Shown: positions 7,660 through 13,529 of the stretch, piece after piece | Layout: each line of letters starts with the position of its first letter | Position numbering within the stretch: the stretch's first letter is position 1 | NCBI GenBank assembly: GCA_017861215.1 | Contig: JAGFXN010000043.1 | Location: 1-15,168 of the forward strand | Length of the DNA: 15,168 nt | Reading direction: 5' to 3' | Source: Deltaproteobacteria bacterium | GTDB taxonomy: Bacteria > Desulfobacterota > Desulfuromonadia > Geobacterales > DSM-12255 | The notes under the pieces: model-generated | Told to the model about the DNA's origin: nothing | The model's input: only the letters and a program-made list of their open reading frames with translations | The model's database searches: none | Translations under genes and position numbers: made by a program

Positions 7660-8304
7660 TTACCAGCCGTCAGCACCGATCAAGGGCACGAAGCGGACTC
7701 CGCAGAGTTCCTCGGTGCGGAAATCCTGTTCGGCAATCCGGCGAACCCGGAGAAGCAGCTGCAGGTATGATGAAGCTCCTACCGGTATGACCAGCCGCCC
7801 GCCGATACCAAGCTGTTCGCGCAGAGCCTTCGGTACATGCGGGGCACCGGCAGTGACGACGATGGCATCGTAGGGTGCATGATCCGGCCAGCCGCAGGTG
7901 CCGTCCCCCACATGGCCATGAATATTCGTGTAGCCGAGCATTTCCAGCCGCTGCCGGGCAGCGCGCGCCAGTCCCTCCAGGCGCTCGACGGTGTAGACAG
8001 AAGCCGCGATCCGGCTCAACACTGCGGCCGCATACCCCGATCCGGTACCGATTTCCAGCACCCGGTCAGTGGGAGACAGTTCCAGGGCTTCGGTCATGTA
8101 GGCGACAATGTAAGGCTGCGAGATGGTCTGCCCCTCGGCAATATCAAGAGGGTGATCGTCGTAGGCAAATGCCGCCAGTTCATCGGCAACAAATGCTTCC
8201 CTAGGGACCTCCCGCATTGCCCTTATTACCGCAGGGTCGCGGATGTCCCGCCCCAGGAGATGCTCCCTGATCATGATGTCGCGACGGTGATTCACAGTTT
8301 TCAT
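7660..8304 (-). CDS. pcm: Protein-L-isoaspartate O-methyltransferase
   Basis: This is a 214-residue SAM-dependent repair enzyme that methylates L-isoaspartyl residues in damaged proteins. The family N-terminal region includes VPREAFVADELAAFAYDDHPL and GQTISQPYIVAYMTEAL. SAM motif I is VLEIGTGSGYAAAVL. YTVERLEGLARAARQRL and VGDGTCGWPDHAPYDAIVVTAGAPHVP give the remaining SAM and substrate motifs, with GGRLVIPVG near the C-terminus. The start is not certain. The ATG at 8304 has GGAG ten bases upstream, while the ATG at 8319 has no clear site. In many bacteria pcm is next to surE; here it lies upstream of pncB. Confidence 0.93.
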   Translation of the reverse strand: MKTVNHRRDIMIREHLLGRDIRDPAVIRAMREVPREAFVADELAAFAYDDHPLDIAEGQTISQPYIVAYMTEALELSPTDRVLEIGTGSGYAAAVLSRIAASVYTVERLEGLARAARQRLEMLGYTNIHGHVGDGTCGWPDHAPYDAIVVTAGAPHVPKALREQLGIGGRLVIPVGASSYLQLLLRVRRIAEQDFRTEELCGVRFVPLIGADGW

Positions 8305-8360
8305 CCCGGTAAGCTCCATAGACTATCCGGCGGCTGCGGATTGTCGGGCTCCGCTTTCAA

Positions 8361-8388
8361 GCTGCGGGGCGCCGGGTGAGCCCGCAGC
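8361..8388 (-). terminator. Possible hairpin after the adenosine-specific kinase gene
   Basis: GCTGCGGG (8361-8368) and CCCGCAGC (8381-8388) form a perfect 8-bp stem with a 12-base loop. It begins 14 bases after the kinase stop on the minus strand. There is no T run after it, so it would be a weak terminator, attenuator or mRNA end-stabilising hairpin. Confidence 0.35.
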
Positions 8389-8401
8389 AGCTTCGCCCTC
8401 C

Positions 8402-8890
8402 TCAGCGCTTGTAGCCGATCCGGCGCAACAGATCACGGCGCTCCTGCCGCTCTTCGTCAGTTTCCATCCCCTTTGGGGCAGAGCCGTCAATCACGCCGAT
8501 GACACCCCAGCCCTGAAGGGTAGAGGCGACCACGACCTGGAGCTGGTTGGCGGTTGCACAGTAAACGGTGCAAACCTCCTGACAGTTTTTAATCTGGTTG
8601 AGAATATTGATCGGATAGGCGTCACGCAGCAGGATACAAAATATATGGCCCGCACCGATCGCCTTCAGGGCGGTGACGCACCCTTGAATCAGTTCATCGT
8701 CATTCCCTTCGGTCCGGATCAGGCAGGGTCCGGACGCCTCGCTGAAAGCAATCCCGAAGCGGGCCTGCGGCACGGCGGCAGCAATGATCTCGTAAAGATC
8801 TTCGGCGGTCTTGATGAAGTGGGCCTGGCCGAGGATGATGTTGCACCCTTCGGGATAATCGATTCTGACGTCATGTATCTCCACATTCAT
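8402..8890 (-). CDS. Adenosine-specific kinase (COG1839/DUF355 family)
   Basis: This 162-residue protein matches the adenosine-specific kinase family, whose biochemically studied member is archaeal (Pyrobaculum). It would phosphorylate adenosine to AMP or bind adenosine. The pattern is PEGCNIILGQAHFIKTAEDL near the N-terminus, then FGIAFSEASGPCLIR, GHIFCILLRDAYPINILN, and the cysteine-bearing NCQEVCTVYCATANQLQVVVA. The GWGVIGVIDGSAPKG loop and a basic tail follow. The frame is open to 8947, but AGAGGAGATC just before the ATG at 8890 fixes the start. No membrane segment is seen. It lies between hsp20 and pcm on the same strand. Confidence 0.88.
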   Translation of the reverse strand: MNVEIHDVRIDYPEGCNIILGQAHFIKTAEDLYEIIAAAVPQARFGIAFSEASGPCLIRTEGNDDELIQGCVTALKAIGAGHIFCILLRDAYPINILNQIKNCQEVCTVYCATANQLQVVVASTLQGWGVIGVIDGSAPKGMETDEERQERRDLLRRIGYKR

Positions 8891-8968
8891 AGTGATCTCC
8901 TCTGTATCGACCGAAGGATGTTGATCAACTGCCGTCACAACCGTCACCGCTCAAGCAACCGCAGCCTT

Positions 8969-9001
8969 CCGCAACAGCCGCTGCCGGTCGAAGCTGTGCG
9001 G
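8969..9001. repeat. Inverted repeat between hsp20 and the adenosine-specific kinase gene
   Basis: CCGCAACAGC (8969-8978) pairs with GCTGTGCGG (8993-9001) over nine base pairs with one bulged A and a 14-base loop. It follows the hsp20 stop codon by about 60 bases and lacks a T run on either strand. It may shape the hsp20 mRNA end, but a regulatory role is not shown. Confidence 0.3.
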
Positions 9002-9061
9002 CGCTGCAGACACCAATGCGGACAAGGATGCGAGCCGGTAATGTCTATGTACGGATACGCT

Positions 9062-9553
9062 CTACGTAACCTTTATCTTTCTGACATTCTGCTTGACAGC
9101 TTCACTCTTCGGCATCCTGATCTCCAGCACACCGTCGCTGAATGACGCTTTTACTTTATCGGCCTTGATCTCCACCGGCAGACGCAGCCGGCGCACAAAG
9201 GTGCCGAAAGACCGCTCCACCCGGTGAAAATCAACTCGGTCTGTCCGCTCTTCCGATTTTTTCTCTCCGGAGATAGTGATGAAATTATCCTTGAGGTCAA
9301 CATTGAGATCCTCTTTCTTGATTCCCGGAAGCTCGGCCTTGACGACAAGATCATTGCCTTCCTCAAACATATCTATCGACGTAGCCACTTCGGCGAGATC
9401 CGGCCTCTTCAGGCGCGGGAAAAGGGACGGCATCAGAAATCGCCTGTTGAGAAAGTCATCGAACATATGCTCTATTTCATCGAACGGTGACTCTTTGCGC
9501 TGCAGTTCCCGGGCGGGCTTTTCAGCCGGCACGACCTTTTTATCCTCTGCCAT
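9062..9553 (-). CDS. Hsp20 / alpha-crystallin family small heat shock protein
   Basis: This 163-residue ATP-independent holdase chaperone is cytosolic. A charged N-terminal arm with SPFDEIEHMFDDFLNRRF precedes the alpha-crystallin domain (about residues 55-155). Domain motifs are VVKAELPGIKKEDLNVDL, ITISGEKKSEE and the closing FSDGVLEIRMPKSE. The C-terminal I-x-V motif is IKV in VRKIKVT. The start at 9553 is preceded by AAGGAGGA. A longer open frame to 9670 has no such site and does not look like the family. A sigma-70-like promoter (9921-9948) lies about 360 bases upstream and a weak heat-shock-like site about 45 bases upstream. Confidence 0.93.
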   Translation of the reverse strand: MAEDKKVVPAEKPARELQRKESPFDEIEHMFDDFLNRRFLMPSLFPRLKRPDLAEVATSIDMFEEGNDLVVKAELPGIKKEDLNVDLKDNFITISGEKKSEERTDRVDFHRVERSFGTFVRRLRLPVEIKADKVKASFSDGVLEIRMPKSEAVKQNVRKIKVT

Positions 9554-9595
9554 GATTTTTTCCTCCTTCTTCAAAATGTTCGTTGCCGTAGACTG

Positions 9596-9620
9596 ATCAT
9601 GAGATTCCGGCATTTTCAAG
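9596..9620 (-). promoter_or_regulatory. Weak sigma-32-like promoter for hsp20
   Basis: On the minus strand, CTTGAAA (9614-9620) is followed after ten bases by CTCATGAT (9596-9603). This loosely resembles the heat-shock consensus CTTGAAA / CCCCAT-T, but the spacer is short. It would give a leader of about 35 bases. It is a candidate only. Confidence 0.25.
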
Positions 9621-9684
9621 AGTGCATCATTAGTCTCCGGAAACATCTGTATCCGTTTTCGGAAGTGCACCTATCCAGAATCAT
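9616..9684 (-). CDS. Possible 22-codon leader ORF upstream of hsp20
   Basis: On the minus strand, GGGAGGTGG stands shortly before an ATG at 9684 that opens a 22-residue frame (starting MILDRCTSENG) and stops at 9616. Its ATG overlaps (ATGA) the stop of a 71-codon frame at 9681-9896 with an atypical, tryptophan-rich composition. Neither resembles a family I know. The good ribosome site is the only positive evidence. The frame could be a short leader peptide within the long hsp20 5' region, or chance. Confidence 0.2.
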   Translation of the reverse strand: MILDRCTSENGYRCFRRLMMHS

Positions 9685-9920
9685 GCTGACCACCTCCCGT
9701 ACCAGCGCCCTGCTTTCCATGTCCCGGCAGCGCCGAATTCCGCATTGGTTTCTGCTGCAGGCTGCTCCTGCCGCCACCGCGGGTGCCAGTGATAAAAGTG
9801 GACGGCAAGGGATGAAAATTTCTGACTCGCCCCGGTGTCGAAGCCGTCCGGTGCGCCAGGAACTGTCGGCGGCCTCAGGGCTTCCTCTGCGGCCATCGCT
9901 TGCCAGTATTTGTCTATTAA

Positions 9921-9948
9921 AGTTTACCAACTGAATGCAGGACGTCAA
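9921..9948 (-). promoter_or_regulatory. Leftward sigma-70-like promoter
   Basis: On the minus strand TTGACG (9943-9948) is followed after 16 bases by TAAACT (9921-9926), predicting a start near 9914. It would transcribe a leader of about 360 bases and then hsp20. Its -35 box lies in CCGCTTGAC (9944-9952), the exact inverted copy of the motif holding the -35 box of the divergent rightward promoter. Confidence 0.5.
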
Positions 9949-10015
9949 GCGGGTGAATGCTGTTCAGCGGGGTCGCAGCGCCGGTCAAATTAAATATTTA
10001 TTTTTTCCGCTTGAC
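9944..10015. repeat. Inverted 9-base motifs overlapping two divergent -35 boxes
   Basis: GTCAAGCGG (9944-9952) and CCGCTTGAC (10007-10015) are exact inverted copies with 54 bases between them. Each contains the -35 hexamer of one of two divergent promoters. The space between contains an AT-rich tract (about 9986-10006) that could act as an UP element for the rightward promoter. The pair may be a shared operator, or it may reflect similar -35 regions. Confidence 0.4.
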
Positions 10016-10038
10016 ACGTTTAATTGGCGTTATATAAT
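10011..10038 (+). promoter_or_regulatory. Strong rightward sigma-70 promoter for a non-coding transcript
   Basis: TTGACA (10011-10016) and TATAAT (10033-10038) both match the consensus perfectly, with a 16-base spacer and an AT-rich tract directly upstream. The predicted start is near 10045. No protein gene with a ribosome binding site follows before the terminator at 10448-10472, so this promoter seems to serve an RNA gene. Confidence 0.8.
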
Positions 10039-10044
10039 GTAATA

Positions 10045-10472
10045 AAATTAATGTTGTTCTCTGAGAAATGCTCTGGAATTAAGCTACTACAAGGATAACG
10101 ATCCTGCCAACACTATTGCCAACGGTATCGGGTACAGACGTGGTGTGCAAGCCCTCTGCGGAGAAGGAAGCCTGAAGCGTTTTCCCGGCCGACAGTAGAT
10201 ACAATGGCAGCAACGTAAACACGCATACGGAATTCCGGGGCAACCATATGATTGGCACCCTCGAGATCAGGCTGATGGCTGATTACCCCAGCCGCCAGGC
10301 GCGTAACATTCGCTTGAAAAAGGGGAAGCGACAGGTCAACCCGGAATATGTGGCCACCTGGGGCATGCATTCCGGAGCCGACCAATGCTTCCACCGACGG
10401 ATTGGCAGAAAGATTCTCGAGCGGTGTCAATCAGGATTTATTTCATCAGCCCCGTTAACCCGGGGCTTTTTT
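10045..10472 (+). ncRNA. Candidate large structured non-coding RNA, two domains, family not recognised
   Basis: A consensus promoter (10011-10038), an intrinsic terminator (10448-10472) and a separate promoter for the next gene (10568-10596) define an independent transcript of about 430 bases. By eye it folds into two consecutive domains. Domain A is closed by TGCTCTGGAATT (10069-10080) pairing with AATTCCGGGGCA (10231-10242), 12 bp with two G-U pairs. Inside are CTGCCA/TGGCAG (10104-10109 / 10205-10210), GTATC/GATAC (10125-10129 / 10198-10202) and a UGCG tetraloop hairpin (10154-10163). Domain B is closed by about 20 bp: 10249-10259 with 10423-10433, 10260-10266 with 10415-10421, and 10267-10268 with 10412-10413, leaving two single-base bulges. 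It encloses four hairpins at 10277-10293, 10310-10331, 10341-10375 and 10382-10405. I see no tmRNA, RNase P or 6S signature. A decayed group II intron or a transcription-attenuating leader are alternatives. Confidence 0.65.
10448..10472 (+). terminator. Intrinsic terminator of the candidate ncRNA
   Basis: AGCCCCG (10448-10454), a six-base loop and CGGGGCT (10461-10467) form a 7-bp stem that runs straight into six T residues (10467-10472). It lies 15 bases after the closing helix of domain B. Confidence 0.85.
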
Positions 10473-10567
10473 GTGACTGAAAACAGCCGCAGCCGGAAAA
10501 GCGCGCGGGATACCAGCTCCGATTTACCAAATCAGAATAACAACGGTGCCTGACAAGAAACATACAG

Positions 10568-10596
10568 TTGCTTTTGGTGTCGAATTATCCTATTAT
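10568..10596 (+). promoter_or_regulatory. Promoter for the PpiD-like gene and purC
   Basis: TTGCTT (10568-10573) and TATTAT (10591-10596) are separated by 17 bases, giving a start near 10603 and a leader of about 58 bases. It lies after the ncRNA terminator, so ppiD-like and purC probably form a separate two-gene unit ending at the terminator 13163-13190. The stretch 10473-10567 holds only a small GATTT/AAATC hairpin (10521-10533). Confidence 0.5.
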
Positions 10597-10660
10597 TTCC
10601 AACTTCATTGAGACGGATTATGCCGTCACCACTAACCGCACAAAGGAGTACACCCGGAAT

Positions 10661-12247
10661 ATGCTCGGCATAATGCGTAAATACAAGGAATCTGTCGTCA
10701 TCAAGGCTGTTTTCGTCATCATCGTTCTCTCTTTCGTCGGCACCATATTCCTGGTCTGGGGCGAAGGCGGGTCAAGTGCAGGCAGTCGGTCAAGCTATGC
10801 GGCCAAGGTTGATTCGACCAAAATAAGCCTTGATGATTACCAGCAAGCCTACTACCGCCTGCGCGGCATCTATGAGCAGATTTATCAGCGGTCGATCTCC
10901 CCGGACATTGAAAAACAGCTCGGGCTGAAGAAGATGGCGCTGGACAACCTTATTGAAGCTGTCCTGGTCCGCAAGGCAGCAAAGAAAATGGGTATCTCCG
11001 TGAGCAAGGATGAAATCAAGGCGGCCATAGCCGCTGTTCCTGCCTTCCAGAAGAACGGGGCTTTCGATTTTCAGCAGTATCAGCAGGCCCTCAAAGGCAA
11101 CAGGATGACTGCCGGCGATTTCGAGGCTGCACAAGAAAACGAACTCCTTATGAAAAAGGCCAGAAAAACTGTTCAGGACAAGGTCGTCATCTCTGATGCT
11201 GATGCTGAAAGCTACTACCACAAGAAGAATGACAAAATTCAACTCCAGTATGTTTCTATAACTCCGGAAGCTCTTCTTGGCGAAGTGAAGCTGACAGACC
11301 AGGATCTGAACAGCTATATCCAGGGGCATCAGGAACAGTTCAAGTCTGCCGAACAGGTCAGCATTCAGTACGTCCTGGTCGACCCGTCCTCGCTTGCTGC
11401 CAATGTTTCGGTTTCCGAGGAAGAGATTAACTCCTACTACCAGAAAAATATTGATCGGTACCAGGGCAAAGGGGGAATTCTCCCGCTGGCCGAGGTAAAA
11501 GATAAAGTAAAGGCAGATGCAATCCGCAACAAGACCGGTAAAGAGGCGTATGAAAAAGCAGCCGATACCATCAACAAAAACATCGCGTCAGCCAACCTGC
11601 AGGCTGTTGCTGCCGCACTCGGCGGGAAGATAACCGAGACGCAACTCTTCTCGGCAAAAAGTCTGCCTGCTGCGCTTGCTGCCGAAGAAGCAGTTGTCAA
11701 AAAGGCTTTTATGCTGAAGGCAGGTGAGATGGCCGGGCCGATTGAGACGTCCAAGGGAATTTACGCCATCAAGCTGAAAGAAAGAAAACCGGCTGAGGTG
11801 CCGCCGCTGGCCCAGATCAGGAGCGCTGTGGAGGCTGTCGCCAAAGTTGACAAGGCAAAAGAGCTGGCGGCCAAAAAAGCGGAAGAGGCCCTGGCTGCTC
11901 TCGCTAAAAATCCGGCAGCAGTAAAAATGCAGGATTCAGGCAGCTTCACGTATAATGAACAGGGGAATATTCCGGGAATCGGTGTTTCCAAAGATCTGAT
12001 GGAAGCAGCTTTTGCCCTGACAACTGCCGCACCGCTCCCGAAAGCTGCTGTCAAGATCGACCAGAAGTGGCTGGTCATAAAACTGAAGAACCGCACTGCG
12101 GCAAACAGCGAAGATTTCCAGAAAACCAAAGAGGAACTCAAGAAACAGCTTCTTCCCAAAAAGCAGCAGGAAGCTCTTGATGCCTGGATAAAGGAGCTGA
12201 AGGCTGCCGCTAAAATAGACATCAATCAGCAGCTTATAGCTGACTAA
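10661..12247 (+). CDS. Membrane-anchored SurA N-terminal domain protein, PpiD-like
   Basis: This 528-residue protein has the layout of PpiD periplasmic chaperones. A short cytoplasmic N-terminus (MLGIMRKYKES) precedes one membrane anchor at about residues 11-33. A SurA_N-like region follows from about residue 40 to 190, with repeated Tyr-Tyr helices and DFQQYQQALKGNRMT. The C-terminal half has LAEVKDKVKADAIRNK and LAQIRSAVEAVAKVDKAKE segments like those flanking parvulin domains in E. coli PpiD. The expected parvulin core, with its GGDLGW-type motif between the QFK...QVSIQYVLV and LAEVKDKV regions, is not visible. It may therefore be a chaperone without isomerase activity. The frame extends to 10568, but AAAGGAG at 10642-10648 and the family-like N-terminus favour 10661. 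purC follows after 17 bases. Confidence 0.82.
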   Translation: MLGIMRKYKESVVIKAVFVIIVLSFVGTIFLVWGEGGSSAGSRSSYAAKVDSTKISLDDYQQAYYRLRGIYEQIYQRSISPDIEKQLGLKKMALDNLIEAVLVRKAAKKMGISVSKDEIKAAIAAVPAFQKNGAFDFQQYQQALKGNRMTAGDFEAAQENELLMKKARKTVQDKVVISDADAESYYHKKNDKIQLQYVSITPEALLGEVKLTDQDLNSYIQGHQEQFKSAEQVSIQYVLVDPSSLAANVSVSEEEINSYYQKNIDRYQGKGGILPLAEVKDKVKADAIRNKTGKEAYEKAADTINKNIASANLQAVAAALGGKITETQLFSAKSLPAALAAEEAVVKKAFMLKAGEMAGPIETSKGIYAIKLKERKPAEVPPLAQIRSAVEAVAKVDKAKELAAKKAEEALAALAKNPAAVKMQDSGSFTYNEQGNIPGIGVSKDLMEAAFALTTAAPLPKAAVKIDQKWLVIKLKNRTAANSEDFQKTKEELKKQLLPKKQQEALDAWIKELKAAAKIDINQQLIAD

Positions 12248-12264
12248 TGCAAGGAGCTTTTACA

Positions 12265-13155
12265 ATGTCCAAACTTGTTCTCAACACCAATTTCCCCGAT
12301 CTCAAACTTGCCGCCCGTGGCAAGGTGCGTGACATCTACGACCTTGGCGACACCCTGCTCCTGGTCACTTCCGATAGAATTTCCGCCTTCGATGTCATCA
12401 TGAATGAAGGGATCCCCGATAAGGGTTTTGTTCTCAACCAGATATCCGCTTTCTGGTTCCGGATGATGGAAGACATCATACCCAACCATATCATCTCCAC
12501 CGAGGTGAAGGATTTCCCGCAGCAATGCCAGAAGTATGCTGCCGAGCTCGAAGGGCGCTCCATGCTGGTAAAAAAGGCAAAACCGCTCGCAGCTGAATGC
12601 ATCGTCCGCGGCTACCTCTCCGGTTCCGGCTGGAAGGATTACCAGGCTACCGGCTCTGTCTGCGGCATAAAACTCCCGGCAGGGCTGGTCGAGTCCGCGA
12701 AACTCGAGCAGCCGATCTTCACCCCCTCCACCAAGGCGGAGCTCGGCACCCACGATGAAAACATTTCTTTTGAAGAGATGGCAAAGCTCTGCGGCCGGGA
12801 ACTTGCCGAACAGGTTCGCGACGTAACCATCAGGATCTACTGTAAAGCGCGCGATTATGCCGAAACCAAAGGGATCATCATCGCCGACACCAAGTTTGAG
12901 TACGGCATTTACGAGGGCAAACTGATCATCATCGACGAATGCATTACCCCGGACTCCAGCCGTTTCTGGCCGAAAGATCTCTACCAGCCGGGCGGGGCGC
13001 AGCCGAGTTTCGACAAGCAGTTCCTGCGCGACTACCTTGAAACCCTTGACTGGGGGAAGACGGCGCCTGCCCCTCCCCTCCCGGAAGAAATCATCAAAAA
13101 GACCGGCGAGAAGTATATGGAAGCGCTGGTGAAGCTCACCGGCAAGGGAAAATAA
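12265..13155 (+). CDS. purC: Phosphoribosylaminoimidazole-succinocarboxamide synthase
   Basis: This 296-residue SAICAR synthetase of purine biosynthesis joins CAIR and aspartate with ATP. The start has GKVRDIYDLGD, the nucleotide-binding strand. VTSDRISAFDVIMNEGIPDKG, CIVRGYLSGSGWKDYQ, DTKFEYGIYEGKLIIIDE and TPDSSRFWP are all canonical. Length fits the longer bacterial form. An ATG at 12247 overlaps the stop of the preceding gene, but AAGGAG (12251-12256) places the real start at 12265, eight bases later. A strong terminator follows directly. Confidence 0.97.
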   Translation: MSKLVLNTNFPDLKLAARGKVRDIYDLGDTLLLVTSDRISAFDVIMNEGIPDKGFVLNQISAFWFRMMEDIIPNHIISTEVKDFPQQCQKYAAELEGRSMLVKKAKPLAAECIVRGYLSGSGWKDYQATGSVCGIKLPAGLVESAKLEQPIFTPSTKAELGTHDENISFEEMAKLCGRELAEQVRDVTIRIYCKARDYAETKGIIIADTKFEYGIYEGKLIIIDECITPDSSRFWPKDLYQPGGAQPSFDKQFLRDYLETLDWGKTAPAPPLPEEIIKKTGEKYMEALVKLTGKGK

Positions 13156-13162
13156 CAGAGAG

Positions 13163-13190
13163 CCCCGGAAGAGATTCCGGGGTTTTTTTT
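13163..13190 (+). terminator. Intrinsic terminator after purC
   Basis: CCCCGGAA (13163-13170) and TTCCGGGG (13175-13182) form a perfect 8-bp stem with a GAGA loop, followed by eight T residues. It starts seven bases after the purC stop and 12 bases remain before the tatD start. Confidence 0.95.
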
Positions 13191-13202
13191 AACGGAACGC
13201 AC

Positions 13203-13529
13203 ATGAGTAGTGAAGAGATTCATCTCACCGATTCCCACGCCCACATCTACGGCAACGAGTTCAAGGCTGATTTTGACGACATGCTCGCCAGAGCAGCGGC
13301 AGCAGGGGTCAGGACAATCGTTGCGGTCGGTGCAGACCTGGAATCGAGCCGCATGGCGGCACAACTGGCAGCCGATCATGAGCATATCTATGCTGCCGTC
13401 GGCATACACCCTCATGATGCCCGGGGGGTTAGCGAAACCGATTACGCTGCTATTGAAGAACTGGCCACGGGCAACGGCAAGGTTGTCGCCATTGGCGAAA
13501 TCGGACTCGACTTCTACCGTGACCGCTGA
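13203..13529 (+). pseudogene. tatD: TatD-family metal-dependent nuclease, N-terminal part, cut off by internal deletion
   Basis: This is a 108-codon frame. The first TatD metal ligands are in DSHAHIYG, followed by VAVGADLESSRMAA, GIHPHDARG and GEIGLDFYRDR, all standard for TatD-type Mg-dependent DNases. Directly after FYRDR comes TGA. In a normal family member the next about 45 residues lead to the IHSRD-type third metal ligand and then GGVLHCFSGD. Here the sequence jumps at about 13525-13530 to ADASRVGG in another frame, so the His-bearing segment is gone. The ribosome binding site is weak (GGA at 13194-13196), and the gene starts 12 bases after the purC terminator. The truncated product should be inactive. 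An assembly collapse could give the same picture. Confidence 0.8.

Noticed and set aside
10113..10430. 105-codon minus-strand frame opposite the ncRNA
   Set aside because: Composition is not absurd, but there is no Shine-Dalgarno or family match, and promoter and terminator both point to plus-strand transcription.
10045..10472. tmRNA, RNase P RNA, 6S RNA or GEMM c-di-GMP riboswitch
   Set aside because: No tRNA-like ends with a TTCGA motif, none of the RNase P conserved core strings, no single long bulged 6S rod, and no GEMM core motif were seen. Rfam was not run.
10045..10472. Group II intron
   Set aside because: A GTGTG-like string occurs at 10143 and the RNA is multi-branched, but no domain V hairpin and no reverse transcriptase gene are visible. 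It is kept only as an alternative.
10248..10553. 101-codon plus-strand frame within the ncRNA region
   Set aside because: No ribosome binding site, no recognisable family, it crosses the terminator at 10448-10472, and the DNA is better explained by paired RNA segments.
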